Assembly: GCA_965261255.1 (NCBI GenBank)
Contig: CBDHCQ010000004.1
Span: forward strand, 1,364,001-1,428,000
Length of the DNA stretch: 64,000 nt
Direction of reading: 5' to 3'
Source of the DNA: Bin80 sp965261255
GTDB taxonomy: Bacteria > Bacteroidota > Rhodothermia > Rhodothermales > Bin80
Shown here: positions 36,070 to 46,049 of the stretch, piece by piece
How the letters are laid out: the number at the start of each line of letters is the position of its first letter
Position numbering within the stretch: the stretch's first letter is position 1
The notes under the pieces: model-generated
Seen by the model: only the letters and a program-made list of their open reading frames with translations
Told to the model about the DNA's origin: nothing
Databases searched by the model: none
Position numbers and translations under genes: made by a program

Positions 36070-36199
36070 CGGGTATGATGTTCGGGAGCATATGTACCAC
36101 CTCAATTACCAGAATCGTCGACCCGACTACGTTGCCGCGTTTTGGCATGTGGTCAACTGGGATCAGGTTGCTGCGAATCACGCTTCTACAACAGACTGA
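36070..36199 (+). pseudogene. Remnant of sodA 3' end, junction 1
   Basis: Close copy of the last ~42 codons of sodA, including 'YHLNYQNRRPDYVAAFWHVV' and the following 'NWDQVAANHA', ending at the same TGA. No start or upstream part remains. Homology begins near sodA position 32916. Confidence 0.88.
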
Positions 36200-36357
36200 T
36201 CGTCCGGGTGGAGTAATTTCACGCATATAGAGCCGAGGAGATATATCGGTTTTTGTGAGAGGCATATGATCTTACCCGGCGCGGTTTTGAATATGTCCGT
36301 GGGGGAGATCCCTTTGTAGTTGCTGTCCAAGGACGATAGATCGGGAACTTCGGGGAT

Positions 36358-36483
36358 GTAGGGGTAGACCGAGGGTTGGTACTGTTCGCACGGGTGCTGC
36401 ACGGCCATCCATACCAGAGGAAAACTTCCAATTCATTGCTGATTCTATGGCTTGCCATGATAGAGGGCATGATTCGGACTATT
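36358..36483. repeat. 126-base segment found only in units 2 and 3
   Basis: This block sits between the sodA remnant and the transposase remnant. It has a clear counterpart at 39625-39750 but is absent from units 1, 4 and 5, where the flanks join directly. It marks units 2 and 3 as a subgroup. It encodes nothing recognisable. Confidence 0.7.
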
Positions 36484-36504
36484 AATTCTCTTTCTGTACT
36501 GTGT

Positions 36505-36745
36505 AGGACTCACGGTTCGCAGTTCACATTCGGCAGATTCCGATAGCTGATATCCAGTTTGATCTCAGTAATGGGGATGATTTTCTGGCGGTATTGATGG
36601 GCCACAGGCGCTGTGGCGCGACGAGAACATTCGCGTGAGGGTCTTTGAGGTTCTCAAGAAGTCTGGGTGGCGTGAGGTGCGTCCTCCGCACGGAGAAAAG
36701 AAAAACGTCTGTTCATTGTCTTGACTGCAATGCTGTGCATCTTCA
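36505..36745 (+). pseudogene. Decayed transposase N-terminus, unit 2
   Basis: One frame gives 'GSQFTFGRFR' and a frame change leads through 'QALWRDENIRVRVFEVLKK' to 'REVRPPHGEKKNV'. Joined, this matches my memory of ISNCY-type transposases that begin with a 'SRDDIPAxLxGLQxLYxDExxRExVFxLLEE' pattern. It has frameshifts and stops and only about 80 codons remain. Confidence 0.4.
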
Positions 36746-36820
36746 CTGAACCGAAGAGCGCACCGGACTACAGCTACAGCATCATTTCATCCTGAAAACG
36801 TTTGATGCTCCAATTCCAGA

Positions 36821-38935
36821 TCAGCGTACGACTAACGGTCGTGTCACCTGCCTGTCATCGGTGATGAGCCGCAGAAAATACATCCCTCCCGGAAGCTGCT
36901 CGGTGGACAGCTGCAGGCTATGGGAACCGGCCGCTTGGGCCGCATCCAACACATTGACCACTTCGCGTCCAAGAAGATCTTGGACTGACAGCTGGACTTG
37001 ACTTGCTTTTGAAAGCGCGTATTCGATCATGGTGAATGCTCCCGCGGGATTCGGGTAATGCGTGAAGGTCGTCGGAATCTTTAAAATTTTGGGGGACACG
37101 GTTTCGAGTGCTGTGGCCGTGGCATCCCATAACCTGAATGCTGTTCTGCCAGCCGATGCAATGAAGCGCTCATTCCCGGAAATGGCTATAGAATAAACAG
37201 GGTATCCATGGTTCAGTTGGTCTATCTCCCGTGGCGTGGCAATACTCCACAGACGAATCGTATTGTCATCTGATCCCGAAGCCAACTGCGTACCATCCGG
37301 TGAGAATACTACGGAATTAACGTCATGTATATGTTTGTCAAAGCGCTGTATCTCCTGCCCCGTAGCTACATCCCACAGACGGACGGTATGGTCAGCTGAC
37401 CCAGAAGCCAGCTTCGTGCCGTCCGGAGAAAACACCACGGAAATAACACCCTGTATATGCCTATTGAAGCGTCGCACTTCCAGTCCAGTGGCTATATCCC
37501 ACAGACGGATGGTATGGTCCTCTGACCCAGAAGCCAATTGCGTGCCGTCTGCAGAAAATACTACGGAACGAACCGCATCTGTATGCCTGTCCAAGTGTAG
37601 CAATTCCTGCCCCGAGGCTACATCCCACAGACTGATGGTATAGTCATCTGACCCCGAAGCCAGCTGCGTGCCGTCCGGCGAAAATACTATGGACCGAACC
37701 ACATCTTTATGCCCATCAAAGTGTCGCAGTTCCTGTCCCGTGGCTACATCCCACAGACGGATGGTATGGTCATCTGACCCCGAAGCCAGCTGTATGCCAT
37801 CTGGCGAAAATACCACGGAAGTAACCGGGTTTCTATGCCCTACAAAGCGTCGTATTTCCTGTCTCGTGGCCACATCCCACAGACGGATGGTATGGTCACT
37901 TGACCCAGAAGCCAGTTGTGTGTTGTCCGGCGAAAATACCACGGAAGGAATAGTTATTGTATGCCTATCAAAGCTTCGCACTTCCTGTCCCGCGGCCACA
38001 TCCCACAGACGGATCGTTAGGTCCACTGACCCAGAGACTAGCTGCGTGCCATCCGGTGAAAACACTACCGACAAAACCCAACTTGTATGCCCTTCGCAGC
38101 GCCGCACTTCCTGCCCCGTGGCCACATCCCACAGACGGACTGTCTTGTCCGCTGATCCAGAAGCCAGCTGCGTACCGTCTGGTGAAAATACCACGGAATT
38201 AACTAGACTTCTATGCCCTTCAAAGCGTTGCACCTCTTGCCCCGTGGCTACATCCCATAGACGGAGACTCCAGTCATGTGATCCAGAAGCCAATTGCGTG
38301 CCATCCGGTGAAAATACTACGGAAATAATGTAATGCATATGTTTGTCAAAGCGCAGTATCTCCTGCCCCGTGGCTACATCCCACAGACGGATCGTTGTGT
38401 CATTTGATCCCGAAGCCACCTGCGTGCCGTCCGGTGAAAATGTTACGGTATTAACATCATCTGTATGCCCTTCAAAGCGTTGCACCTCTTGCCCCGTGGC
38501 TACATCCCACAGACGGATCGTTTCGTCATCTGATCCCGAAGCCACCTGCGTGCCGTCCGGTGAATATGCTACGGAATTAACATTATCTGTATGCCCTTCA
38601 AAGCGTTGCACCTCTTGCCCCGTGGCTACATCCCACAGACGGATCGTGTCGTCATCTGATCCCGACGCTAATTGCGTGCCGTCCGGTGAAAATACTACGG
38701 AAGTAAGCCCACGTGTATGTCCATCAAAGCGTTTCATCTCCTGTCCCGTGGCCACATCCCACAGACGTATCGTACGGTCCCATGACCCAGAAGCCAGCTT
38801 CGTACCGTCAGGTGAAAATACCACGGAAGTAACAGACTGAGTGTGTCCTAACTCTGTAATCGTCCAAATCGGTTGTCCCGCAGCGGATGCAGACAATGCA
38901 AACGTTAGCACTATGATCCCGTATCTCATACTCAT
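36821..38935 (-). CDS. Secreted 14-blade WD40 protein with T9SS domain, copy 2
   Basis: 704 aa, same plan as copy 1: signal peptide, 14 WD40 blades, T9SS sorting domain from residue 627 ('YPNPAGAF'). Residues beside the blade aspartate run W/R, D/D, D/E, N/T, H/W, A/K, V/L, S/H, D/H, D/Y, E/H, A/H, D/N. Blade 5 is the odd 'SHDWSLRLWDV' type, which reappears as blade 8 of copy 4. The last blades and tail ('IATPREIDQLNHGYP', 'NERFIASAGRTAFRLW') are practically identical to copy 4 and unlike copies 1, 3 and 5, which suggests gene conversion or recent duplication. Frame fully open. Confidence 0.92.
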   Translation of the reverse strand: MSMRYGIIVLTFALSASAAGQPIWTITELGHTQSVTSVVFSPDGTKLASGSWDRTIRLWDVATGQEMKRFDGHTRGLTSVVFSPDGTQLASGSDDDTIRLWDVATGQEVQRFEGHTDNVNSVAYSPDGTQVASGSDDETIRLWDVATGQEVQRFEGHTDDVNTVTFSPDGTQVASGSNDTTIRLWDVATGQEILRFDKHMHYIISVVFSPDGTQLASGSHDWSLRLWDVATGQEVQRFEGHRSLVNSVVFSPDGTQLASGSADKTVRLWDVATGQEVRRCEGHTSWVLSVVFSPDGTQLVSGSVDLTIRLWDVAAGQEVRSFDRHTITIPSVVFSPDNTQLASGSSDHTIRLWDVATRQEIRRFVGHRNPVTSVVFSPDGIQLASGSDDHTIRLWDVATGQELRHFDGHKDVVRSIVFSPDGTQLASGSDDYTISLWDVASGQELLHLDRHTDAVRSVVFSADGTQLASGSEDHTIRLWDIATGLEVRRFNRHIQGVISVVFSPDGTKLASGSADHTVRLWDVATGQEIQRFDKHIHDVNSVVFSPDGTQLASGSDDNTIRLWSIATPREIDQLNHGYPVYSIAISGNERFIASAGRTAFRLWDATATALETVSPKILKIPTTFTHYPNPAGAFTMIEYALSKASQVQLSVQDLLGREVVNVLDAAQAAGSHSLQLSTEQLPGGMYFLRLITDDRQVTRPLVVR

Positions 38936-39056
38936 GATTCGTTGCCCTCTCAGGACGGATCAAATCTCTTGTCCGAAGTTTCCCCTTTTCGGCTTCTCCA
39001 ATATAAGAGGTTCCCCAGCGGTCTGGAGCCCAAATCAATGAATATGGCAGTAATAA

Positions 39057-39073
39057 CTCCCCTATTCGGGGAG
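39057..39073. promoter_or_regulatory. Inverted repeat in WD40 gene leader
   Basis: CTCCCC and GGGGAG with a 5-base loop lie 122-138 bases upstream of copy 2. The equivalent dyad is kept upstream of copies 3 (42328-42344) and 4 (45475-45489) and is damaged upstream of 1 and 5. It may be an operator or a short upstream terminator. Confidence 0.35.
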
Positions 39074-39254
39074 CTCACTGCGAAAAACGGAGATTGAAAC
39101 CTCAATAAAGCGCTGTAATCCTCAAAACCAAACGACTGGGAGGAAAAATGGGAAGTTCAGACAAGAAGTCGCAGTCTACTGGTAGGTCCGTCCTACAGTC
39201 AGGCCTTTATAATGGAAATTATATTCGTGACCAACACTACCTTTTCCCAAGTCG

Positions 39255-39318
39255 CAATTAGCCAGATCTTTAATGATTACTAGGTCGATACGGTTGGAAC
39301 TGCTCTTGTGAATGAGTA
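39255..39318 (-). pseudogene. Remnant of lyase-like gene 3' end, junction 2
   Basis: The minus strand reads 'LIHKSSSNRIDLVIIKDLA', then a stop, matching the C-terminus of the protein at 48861. Frame is still open here. It is fused to a sodA remnant at about 39325. Confidence 0.88.
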
Positions 39319-39330
39319 CCCGGAATTACG

Positions 39331-39466
39331 GTCCTCGGGTTTAGATGATTGGGAGCATGCATACTACCCCAATTACCAGAATCGTCGCCCTGGCTATGTT
39401 GCCGCGTTTTGGCATGTGGTCAATTTGGATCAGGTTGCTGAGAATCACCCTGCTGCAATGGGCTGA
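39331..39466 (+). pseudogene. Remnant of sodA 3' end, junction 2
   Basis: Copy of the sodA tail from 'CTCGGGTT' (as at 32918) to the TGA, with substitutions ('HPAAMG' for 'HAAATG'). No coding capacity of its own. Confidence 0.88.
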
Positions 39467-39624
39467 TTGTTCGGGTGGTGTAATTGCCCGCTGAGCGAGC
39501 CCAGGAGCTATATCGGTTTTTGTGGGAGGTATTTGATCTTGCCCGCAGCGGTTTTGAATTTGTGCGTAGGGGATAGCCCTTCGTAGTTGCTGTCTAGGGG
39601 GGATAGATCGGGAATTTTGGGGAT

Positions 39625-39750
39625 GTAGGTGGAGACCGAGGGTTGGTGCTGTTCGCACGGGAGCTGCCCCGCCACCCGTACCAGAGGGAAACTTCCAATT
39701 CATAGCTGATTCCATGGCTTGCCATGATAGAGGGCATAATTCGGGCTATT
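39625..39750. repeat. Second copy of the 126-base segment of units 2 and 3
   Basis: Counterpart of 36358-36483. The segment ends next to the transposase remnant, and in this unit a frame starting in it ('MIEGIIRAIYSPSLL') runs into the transposase text. It may therefore be the original 5' flank, lost from units 1, 4 and 5. Confidence 0.7.
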
Positions 39751-39774
39751 TATTCTCCTTCTTTACTGTGTGAG

Positions 39775-40020
39775 ACTCACGGTTCGCAGTTCACGGTCGG
39801 GCAGGTTCCGATTGCTGATATCCAGATTGACCCCAATAATCGGGATGATATTCCGGCAGTATTGATGGGCTATTTGCACTATGGCGCGACAAGCATGTCC
39901 GGGTTAGGATCTTTGAGATCCTAAAGAAGTGGGGTGGCCTGAGGTTCGTCCTCCGCAAGGAGGAAAGAAAATCGCCCGTTGATTGTGCTGGTTGCAAAGC
40001 TGTGCATCTTCGGTGGACCG
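39775..40020 (+). pseudogene. Decayed transposase N-terminus, unit 3
   Basis: Clear stretch 'VGQVPIADIQIDPNNRDDIP' followed by 'AVLMGYLHYG', after which the frame breaks. It is the best-preserved first half among the five copies and supports an ISNCY-type transposase origin. Confidence 0.42.
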
Positions 40021-40085
40021 AAGCGCAACGGGCTCCAGCTACCGTCTCATTTCATTCCAAGGATGTTTGATGCTCCAGTTCCAGA

Positions 40086-42206
40086 TCAGTGTACGATTAA
40101 CGGCCGTGCCATCTGTCTTTCATCGGAGACGAGCCTCAGAAAATACATTCCTCCCGGAAGCTGCTCGGTAGACAGCTGCAGGCTATGGGAACCGGCTGCC
40201 TGGGCCGCATCCAACACATTTACCACCTCGCGTCCAAGAAGATCTTGGACTGACAGCTGGACTTGACTTGCTTTTGAAAGCGCGTATTCGATCATAGTGA
40301 ATGCTCCCGCGGGATTCGGGTAATGCGTGAAGGTCGTCGGAATCTCTAAACTTTTAGGGGACACGGTTTCCAATGCTGTGGCCGTGGCATCCCATAACCT
40401 GAGTGCTGTTCTGCCTGCCGAAGCGATGAAGTGTTCATTCCCGGAAATAGCTATAGAGTAAACGGGGTATCCATGGTTCAGTTGGTCTATCTCCCGTCCT
40501 TCGGCTAGATTCCACAGACGAATCGTTTTGTCATCTGATCCCGTAGCCAACTGTGTACCATCCGGTGAAAATACTATGGAATTAACGTCGAGGATATGCC
40601 TATCAAAGCGCTGCAGTTCCTGTCCCGTGGCCACATCCCACAAACGGATGGTATGGTCATCTGACCCCGAAGCCAGCTGCGTGCCATCCGGTGAAAACAC
40701 CACGGAATTAACACCCTGTATATGCCCATTAAAGCGTCGCACTACCTGACCCGTGGCTATATCCCATAGACGGATGGCATGGTCGTCTGACCCAGAAGCT
40801 AGTTGTGTGCCGTCCGGAGAAAATACCACGGAACGAACCGATTCTGCATGCCTTGCAAAGTGTCGCAGTTCTTGCCCCGTGGCTACATCCCACAGACGGA
40901 TGGCATGGTCATCTGACCCAGAAGCCAACTGCATACCATCTGGTGAAAATACAACGGAATTAACTGGACTTCTATGCCCTTCAAAGCGTCGCGGCTCTTG
41001 CCCCGTTGCTACATCCCACAGACGGATGGTGTGGTCATCTGACCCAGAAGCCAGTTGCATGCCATCCGGCGAAAATACCACGGAATTAACCGGATTTCTA
41101 TGACCTTCAAAGCGCCGCGCTTCCTGTCCAGTGGCCACATTCCAAAGGCGGATCGTATGGTCATATGACCCAGAAGCCAGTTGTGTGCCGTCTGGCGAGA
41201 ATACTACGGAATAAGCAATACCTGTATGCCCTTCAATGCGTCGCACTTCCTGTCCCGTTGCTACATTCCACAGACGGATAGTGTGGTCATCTGACCCAGA
41301 AGCCAGTAGCATACCGTCTGGCGAAAATGCCACGGAATTAACCCCATCAGTATGCCCATCAAAGTGTCGCACCTGCTGCCCCGTGACGACATCCCACAAA
41401 CGAACGGTATTGTCATTTGACCCCGAAGCCAACTGCGAACCGTCCGGTGAAAGTACCACGGAATTAACATAACTTGTATGCCCTTCGAAGCGTTGCACCT
41501 GCCACCCCGTGGCCACATCCCACATATGGAGAGTCGAATCCCATAATCCAGAAGCCAATCGCATACCGTTTGGCGAAAACACCACGGAACGAACCCGCCC
41601 CCACGATGTACCTGCTTCAAATCGTCGTACCTCCTGCCCCGTGGTCACATTCCATAGACGGATGGATTTGTCATCTGACCCCGAAGCCAGTTGCGTACCG
41701 TCCGGTGAAAATACTACGGAATGAACATTTTCTGGATGTCCCTCAAAGCGTCGCACTTCGTGCCCCGTGGTTATATCCCATAGGCGGATCGTATTGTCCG
41801 TCGACCCAGAAGCCAGCTGCGTACCATCTGGCGAAAATGCCACCGATTTAACTAGAGTTCTATGCCCTTCAAAGCGTTGCAGCTCTTGCCCCATTGCTAC
41901 ATCCCATAGACGGACGGTATGGTCGTCTGACCCAGAAGCCAATTGCGTGCCATCCGGTGAAAATACTACGGAAGTAACTTTACGTCTATGCCCTTCAAAG
42001 CGTTGCACCTCTTGCCCCGTGGCTACATCCCACAGACGGATCGTTCTGTCCCATGACCCAGAAGCCAGTTGAGTGCCGTCCGGTGCAAATACCACGGAAG
42101 TAACAGACGAAGTGTGTCCTGCCTCTATAATTGTCCAACCTGTCTGTCCAGCAGCGGACGCAGACAGTGCGAACGTCAACAAAACAATCCCGTATCTCAT
42201 ACTCAT
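40086..42206 (-). CDS. Secreted 14-blade WD40 protein with T9SS domain, copy 3
   Basis: 706 aa: signal peptide, 14 blades, T9SS domain from residue 629. The central copy has the most uniform blades, with 'SDDHTIRLWDVATGQ' or a one-residue variant in at least seven of them, so its predicted binding face differs from copies 1 and 5. Blade 5 is aberrant ('LASGLWDSTLHMWDVATG'), with Leu replacing the second Ser, and the strand before it is two residues longer ('AGTSWGRVRSV'), accounting for the extra length. The tail ends 'RQMARPLIVH' rather than 'RQVTRPLVVR'. Frame fully open. Confidence 0.92.
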   Translation of the reverse strand: MSMRYGIVLLTFALSASAAGQTGWTIIEAGHTSSVTSVVFAPDGTQLASGSWDRTIRLWDVATGQEVQRFEGHRRKVTSVVFSPDGTQLASGSDDHTVRLWDVAMGQELQRFEGHRTLVKSVAFSPDGTQLASGSTDNTIRLWDITTGHEVRRFEGHPENVHSVVFSPDGTQLASGSDDKSIRLWNVTTGQEVRRFEAGTSWGRVRSVVFSPNGMRLASGLWDSTLHMWDVATGWQVQRFEGHTSYVNSVVLSPDGSQLASGSNDNTVRLWDVVTGQQVRHFDGHTDGVNSVAFSPDGMLLASGSDDHTIRLWNVATGQEVRRIEGHTGIAYSVVFSPDGTQLASGSYDHTIRLWNVATGQEARRFEGHRNPVNSVVFSPDGMQLASGSDDHTIRLWDVATGQEPRRFEGHRSPVNSVVFSPDGMQLASGSDDHAIRLWDVATGQELRHFARHAESVRSVVFSPDGTQLASGSDDHAIRLWDIATGQVVRRFNGHIQGVNSVVFSPDGTQLASGSDDHTIRLWDVATGQELQRFDRHILDVNSIVFSPDGTQLATGSDDKTIRLWNLAEGREIDQLNHGYPVYSIAISGNEHFIASAGRTALRLWDATATALETVSPKSLEIPTTFTHYPNPAGAFTMIEYALSKASQVQLSVQDLLGREVVNVLDAAQAAGSHSLQLSTEQLPGGMYFLRLVSDERQMARPLIVH

Positions 42207-42522
42207 GATTCGCTGCCCTCTCTGGGTGTTTCAAATCACTTATCCAAAGTTCCTCCATTTCGGCTTCTCCAGTATACGATGTTCCCCGATTGATTGGGGC
42301 CAAAATCAATGAAAATGACAGTTATAACTCCCCTAATTGGGGGATTGACTGCGAAAAAATTGGAGATTGAAGCCTCAAGAATGCGCTCTAATCCTCAAAA
42401 ACAAACGATTGGGAGGAAACATGGGGGAATTCAGTCAAGAAGTCGCAGTCTACTGGCGGATCCGTCCCCCGATCAGTGCTTTCCAATGGGAATCATACCC
42501 GTGGCCAACACTACCTTAGCCC

Positions 42523-42586
42523 CAATTGGCCAGATCTTTAATGATTACTAGGCCGATACGGTTGGAATTGCTCTGGTAAATGAGTA
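42523..42586 (-). pseudogene. Remnant of lyase-like gene 3' end, junction 3
   Basis: The minus strand reads 'LLIYQSNSNRIGLVIIKDLA' with the original stop mutated, so a spurious frame runs on. Matches the end of the gene at 48861. Confidence 0.88.
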
Positions 42587-42600
42587 GTACGGGATTACCA

Positions 42601-42734
42601 TACTCGGGCTGGATGTTTGGGAGCAAATGTACTACCTCAATTACCAGAATCGTCGCCCCGACTTTGTTGCCGCATTTTGGCATGTGGTCAATTTGGTCAG
42701 GTTGCTGCGAATAACCCCTGCTGCAACGGGCTGA
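42601..42734 (+). pseudogene. Remnant of sodA 3' end, junction 3
   Basis: Copy of the sodA tail ('YYLNYQNRRPDFVAAFWHVV') with a one-base deletion shortly afterwards, in the 'NWDQ' codons, which shifts the frame before the TGA. Confidence 0.88.
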
Positions 42735-42899
42735 TTGTCCGGGTGGTGTAATTGCCCGCTGAGCGAGCCCGGGAGCTATATCGGTTTCTGTGGGACATAT
42801 TTGATCTTCCCCCATGCAGTCTCGTAATTGTGTGGGGGGAATGGGATAGCCTTTCGCAGTTGCTTCCCAGGGAGATAGATTGGGAACTACAGGGATTTA

Positions 42900-43160
42900 C
42901 TCTCCATCAGTACTGTGTAAGACTTACGGTTCACAGTTCACACTTGGGCAAGTTCCGACAGCTGATATCCAGTTTGATCTCAATAATCGGGATGATACTC
43001 CGGCGGTACTGACGGGCTACAGGCACTGTGGCGCGGCGAGAGCATTCGGGGGAGGATCGTGGAGGTTCTCAAGAAGCCTGGGCGGCCTGAGGTTCGTCCT
43101 CCACAATGAGAAAAGAAAAACGTCTGTTCATTGTCTTGACTGCAATGCTGTGCATCTTCA
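42900..43160 (+). pseudogene. Decayed transposase N-terminus, unit 4
   Basis: Stretch 'LGQVPTADIQFDLNNRDDTP' followed by 'AVLTGYRHCG', then a frame break and 'VEVLKKPGRPEVRPPQ' before a stop. Same dead element as in the other units. Confidence 0.4.
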
Positions 43161-43235
43161 CTGAACCGAAGAGCGCAACGGACTACAGCTACAGCGTCAT
43201 TTCATCCTGAAAACGTTTGATGCTCCAATTCCAGA

Positions 43236-45350
43236 TCAGCGTACGACTAACGGTCGTGTCACCTGCCTGTCATCGGTGATGAGCCGCAGAAAATACATCC
43301 CTCCCGGAAGCTGCTCGGTAGACAGCTGCAGGCTATGGGAACCGGCAGCCTGGGCCGCATCCAACACATTTGCCACCTCGCGTCCAAGAAGATCTTGGAC
43401 TGACAGCTGGACTTGACTTGCTTTTGAAAGCGCGTATTCGATCATAGTGAATGCTCCCGCGGGATTCGGGTAATGCGTGAAGGTCGTCGGAATCTCTAAA
43501 CTTTTGGGGGACACGGTTTCGAGTGCTGTGGCCGTGGCATCCCATAACCTGAATGCTGTTCTGCCAGCCGATGCAATGAAGCGCTCATTCCCGGAAATGG
43601 CTATAGAATAAACAGGGTATCCATGGTTCAGTTGGTCTATCTCCCGTGGCGTGGCAATACTCCACAGACGAATCGTATTGTCATCTGATCCCGAAGCCAA
43701 CTGCGTACCATCCGGTGAAAATACTACGGAATTGACGTCATGTATATGTTTATCAAAGCGCAGTATTTCCTGCCCCGTCACTACATCCCACAGGCGGACG
43801 GTATGGTCGGCTGACCCAGAAGCCAGCTGTGTGCCGTCCGGTGAAAACACCACGGAATTGACACCCTGTATATGCTTATCAAAGTGTCGCACTTCCTGTC
43901 CAGTGGCTACATCCCACAGACGGATGGAATGGTCAGCTGATCCCGAAGCCAGCTGTGTGCCGTCTGGTGAAAACACTACGGAACGAACCTCATCTGTGTG
44001 CCTATCAAAGTGTCGCAATTCCTGCCCCGTGGCTACATCCCACAGGCGGATTGTATGGTCAGCTGCCCCCGATGCCAGTAGCATACCATTTGGCGAAAAT
44101 ACTACGGAACGAACCCCACCTACATGCCCGTCAAAGCGTCGCACTTCCTGTCCCGTGGCTACATGCCACAGGCGGATGGTATGGTCATCTGAGCCAGAAG
44201 CCAACTGTATGCCATCCGGCGAAAATGCCACGGAATTAACCGGGTTTCTATGCCCTTCAATGCGTCGCACTTCCTGCCCGGTGGTCACGTCCCACAGACG
44301 GAGACTCCAGTCATGCGACCCCGAAGCCAGTTGTGTGTTGTCCGGCGAAAATACTACGGAAGGAATATTTCTTGTAGGCCCTTGAAAGCGTCGCACTTCC
44401 TGTCCCGCGGCCACATCCCACAGACGAATCGTATCGTCTGATGACCCAGAGGCCAGCTGCGTGCCGTCAGGCGAAAATGCCACGGAAGTAGCCCAGGTTG
44501 AACGCCCTTCGAAGCGCCTCAGCCACTGTCCCGTGGCTACATCCCACAGACGCATTGTCAGGCCACTTGATACAGAAACCAATTGCGTGCCATCCGGCGA
44601 AAACACCACGGATTCAATCCAACGGGTTTGCCCTTCAAAGCGTTGTACCTCTTGCCCCGTGGCAACATCCCACAAACGGATCGTATAGTCATCTGATCCA
44701 GAAGCCAACTGCGTGCCGTCCGGTGAAAATACCACGGTATTGACATCACCTGTATGCTCTTCAATGCGTTGCACTTCTTGGCCCGCGGCTACATTCCACA
44801 GACGGATGGTATGGTCATCTGACCCCGATGCCAACTGCGTGCCGTCCGGGGAAAATGCTACGGAATTAACATCATCTGTATGGCCTATAAAGCGTTGCAC
44901 CCCTTGCCCCGCGGCTACATCCCACAGACGGATCGTATTGTCCGTTGACCCAGAAGCCAGTTGCGATCCGTCCGGTGAAAAAACCGCGGAATTAACAGAA
45001 CGCGTATGCCCCTCGAAGCGTAACATTTCTTGCCCCGTGGCCACATTCCAAAGACGGATGGTATAGTCCCATGCCCCTGAAGCCAGCTGCGTACCGTCTG
45101 GTGAAAATAATACGAAATTACCACTGCGTACATCCTCTCCAAAGCGCCGTATCTCCCGTCCCGTAGCCACATTCCACAGACGGATCGTATTGTCATTTGA
45201 TATAGAAGCCAACTGCGTGCCGTCCGGTGAAAATGCCACGGAAGGAACATGCGAAGTGTGTCCTGCCTCTATAATCGACCAAATCGGCTGTCCTGCAGCG
45301 GAAGCAGACAGTGCTAACGTCAGCACAACGATTCCGTATCTCGTACTCAT
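43236..45350 (-). CDS. Secreted 14-blade WD40 protein with T9SS domain, copy 4
   Basis: 704 aa with the common plan and the T9SS domain from residue 627. The first two blades are unusual ('LASISNDNTIRLWNVATG', 'LASGAWDYTIRLW'), as is blade 6 ('LVSVSSGLTMRLWDVATG', which lacks the blade aspartate). Blade 8 is the 'SHDWSLRLWDV' type shared with copy 2 at another position. The C-terminal blades and tail are almost the same as copy 2. Such sharing at non-equivalent positions suggests blade shuffling. Frame fully open. Confidence 0.92.
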   Translation of the reverse strand: MSTRYGIVVLTLALSASAAGQPIWSIIEAGHTSHVPSVAFSPDGTQLASISNDNTIRLWNVATGREIRRFGEDVRSGNFVLFSPDGTQLASGAWDYTIRLWNVATGQEMLRFEGHTRSVNSAVFSPDGSQLASGSTDNTIRLWDVAAGQGVQRFIGHTDDVNSVAFSPDGTQLASGSDDHTIRLWNVAAGQEVQRIEEHTGDVNTVVFSPDGTQLASGSDDYTIRLWDVATGQEVQRFEGQTRWIESVVFSPDGTQLVSVSSGLTMRLWDVATGQWLRRFEGRSTWATSVAFSPDGTQLASGSSDDTIRLWDVAAGQEVRRFQGPTRNIPSVVFSPDNTQLASGSHDWSLRLWDVTTGQEVRRIEGHRNPVNSVAFSPDGIQLASGSDDHTIRLWHVATGQEVRRFDGHVGGVRSVVFSPNGMLLASGAADHTIRLWDVATGQELRHFDRHTDEVRSVVFSPDGTQLASGSADHSIRLWDVATGQEVRHFDKHIQGVNSVVFSPDGTQLASGSADHTVRLWDVVTGQEILRFDKHIHDVNSVVFSPDGTQLASGSDDNTIRLWSIATPREIDQLNHGYPVYSIAISGNERFIASAGRTAFRLWDATATALETVSPKSLEIPTTFTHYPNPAGAFTMIEYALSKASQVQLSVQDLLGREVANVLDAAQAAGSHSLQLSTEQLPGGMYFLRLITDDRQVTRPLVVR

Positions 45351-45670
45351 GATTCGTTGCCCTCTCGGGATGTTTCAAATCACATATCTGAAGTTCCTCC
45401 ATTTCGGCTTCTCCAATATAATGAGGTTCCCCAGCAGTGTGGGGGTCCAAATCAATCAAAATGACAGTTATAAATCCCCTACTTGGGGAGCTCACTGCGA
45501 AAAACGGAGATTGAGACCTCAAAAAAGCGCTGTAATCCCAAAAAACAAACGACTGGGAGGAAATATGGGAGTTCAGACAAGAAGTCGCGGTTAACTGGTA
45601 GATCCGTCCTACGGTCAGTCCTTCCTAATGGAAATTATATTCGTGACCAACACTACAGTCTTACTAGTCC

Positions 45671-45733
45671 CAATTAGCCAGATCCTTTATGACTTCTAGG
45701 CCGATACGGTTGGATCTGCTCTGGTGAATGAGT
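45671..45733 (-). pseudogene. Remnant of lyase-like gene 3' end, junction 4
   Basis: The minus strand reads 'LIHQSRSNRIGLEVIKDLA'-like text before the lost stop, matching the C-terminus of the protein at 48861. It is fused to a sodA remnant on its right. Confidence 0.85.
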
Positions 45734-45746
45734 AACCGGGATTACG

Positions 45747-45882
45747 ATCCTCGGGTTTGGGTGCTTGGGAGCATGCATACCACCTCAATTACCAGAATCG
45801 TGGCCCCGACTACGTTGCCGCGTCTTGGCATGTGGTCAACTTGGATCAGGCTGCTACGAATCACCCTGCTGCAACGGGCTGA
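45747..45882 (+). pseudogene. Remnant of sodA 3' end, junction 4
   Basis: Copy of the sodA tail with scattered substitutions ('NYQNRGPDYVAASWHVV'), ending at the same TGA as sodA. Confidence 0.88.
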
Positions 45883-46049
45883 TTTTCCGGGTGGTGTAAT
45901 TGCCCACTGAGCGAGCCCAGGAGCTATATTGGTTTTTGAGGAGGTATTTGATTTTACCCGCTGCGGTTTTGAATTTGTCCGTGGGGGAGAGCCCTTTGTA
46001 GTTGCTGTCTAGGGAGGATAAATCGGGAACTTCGGGGATTTACTCTCCT

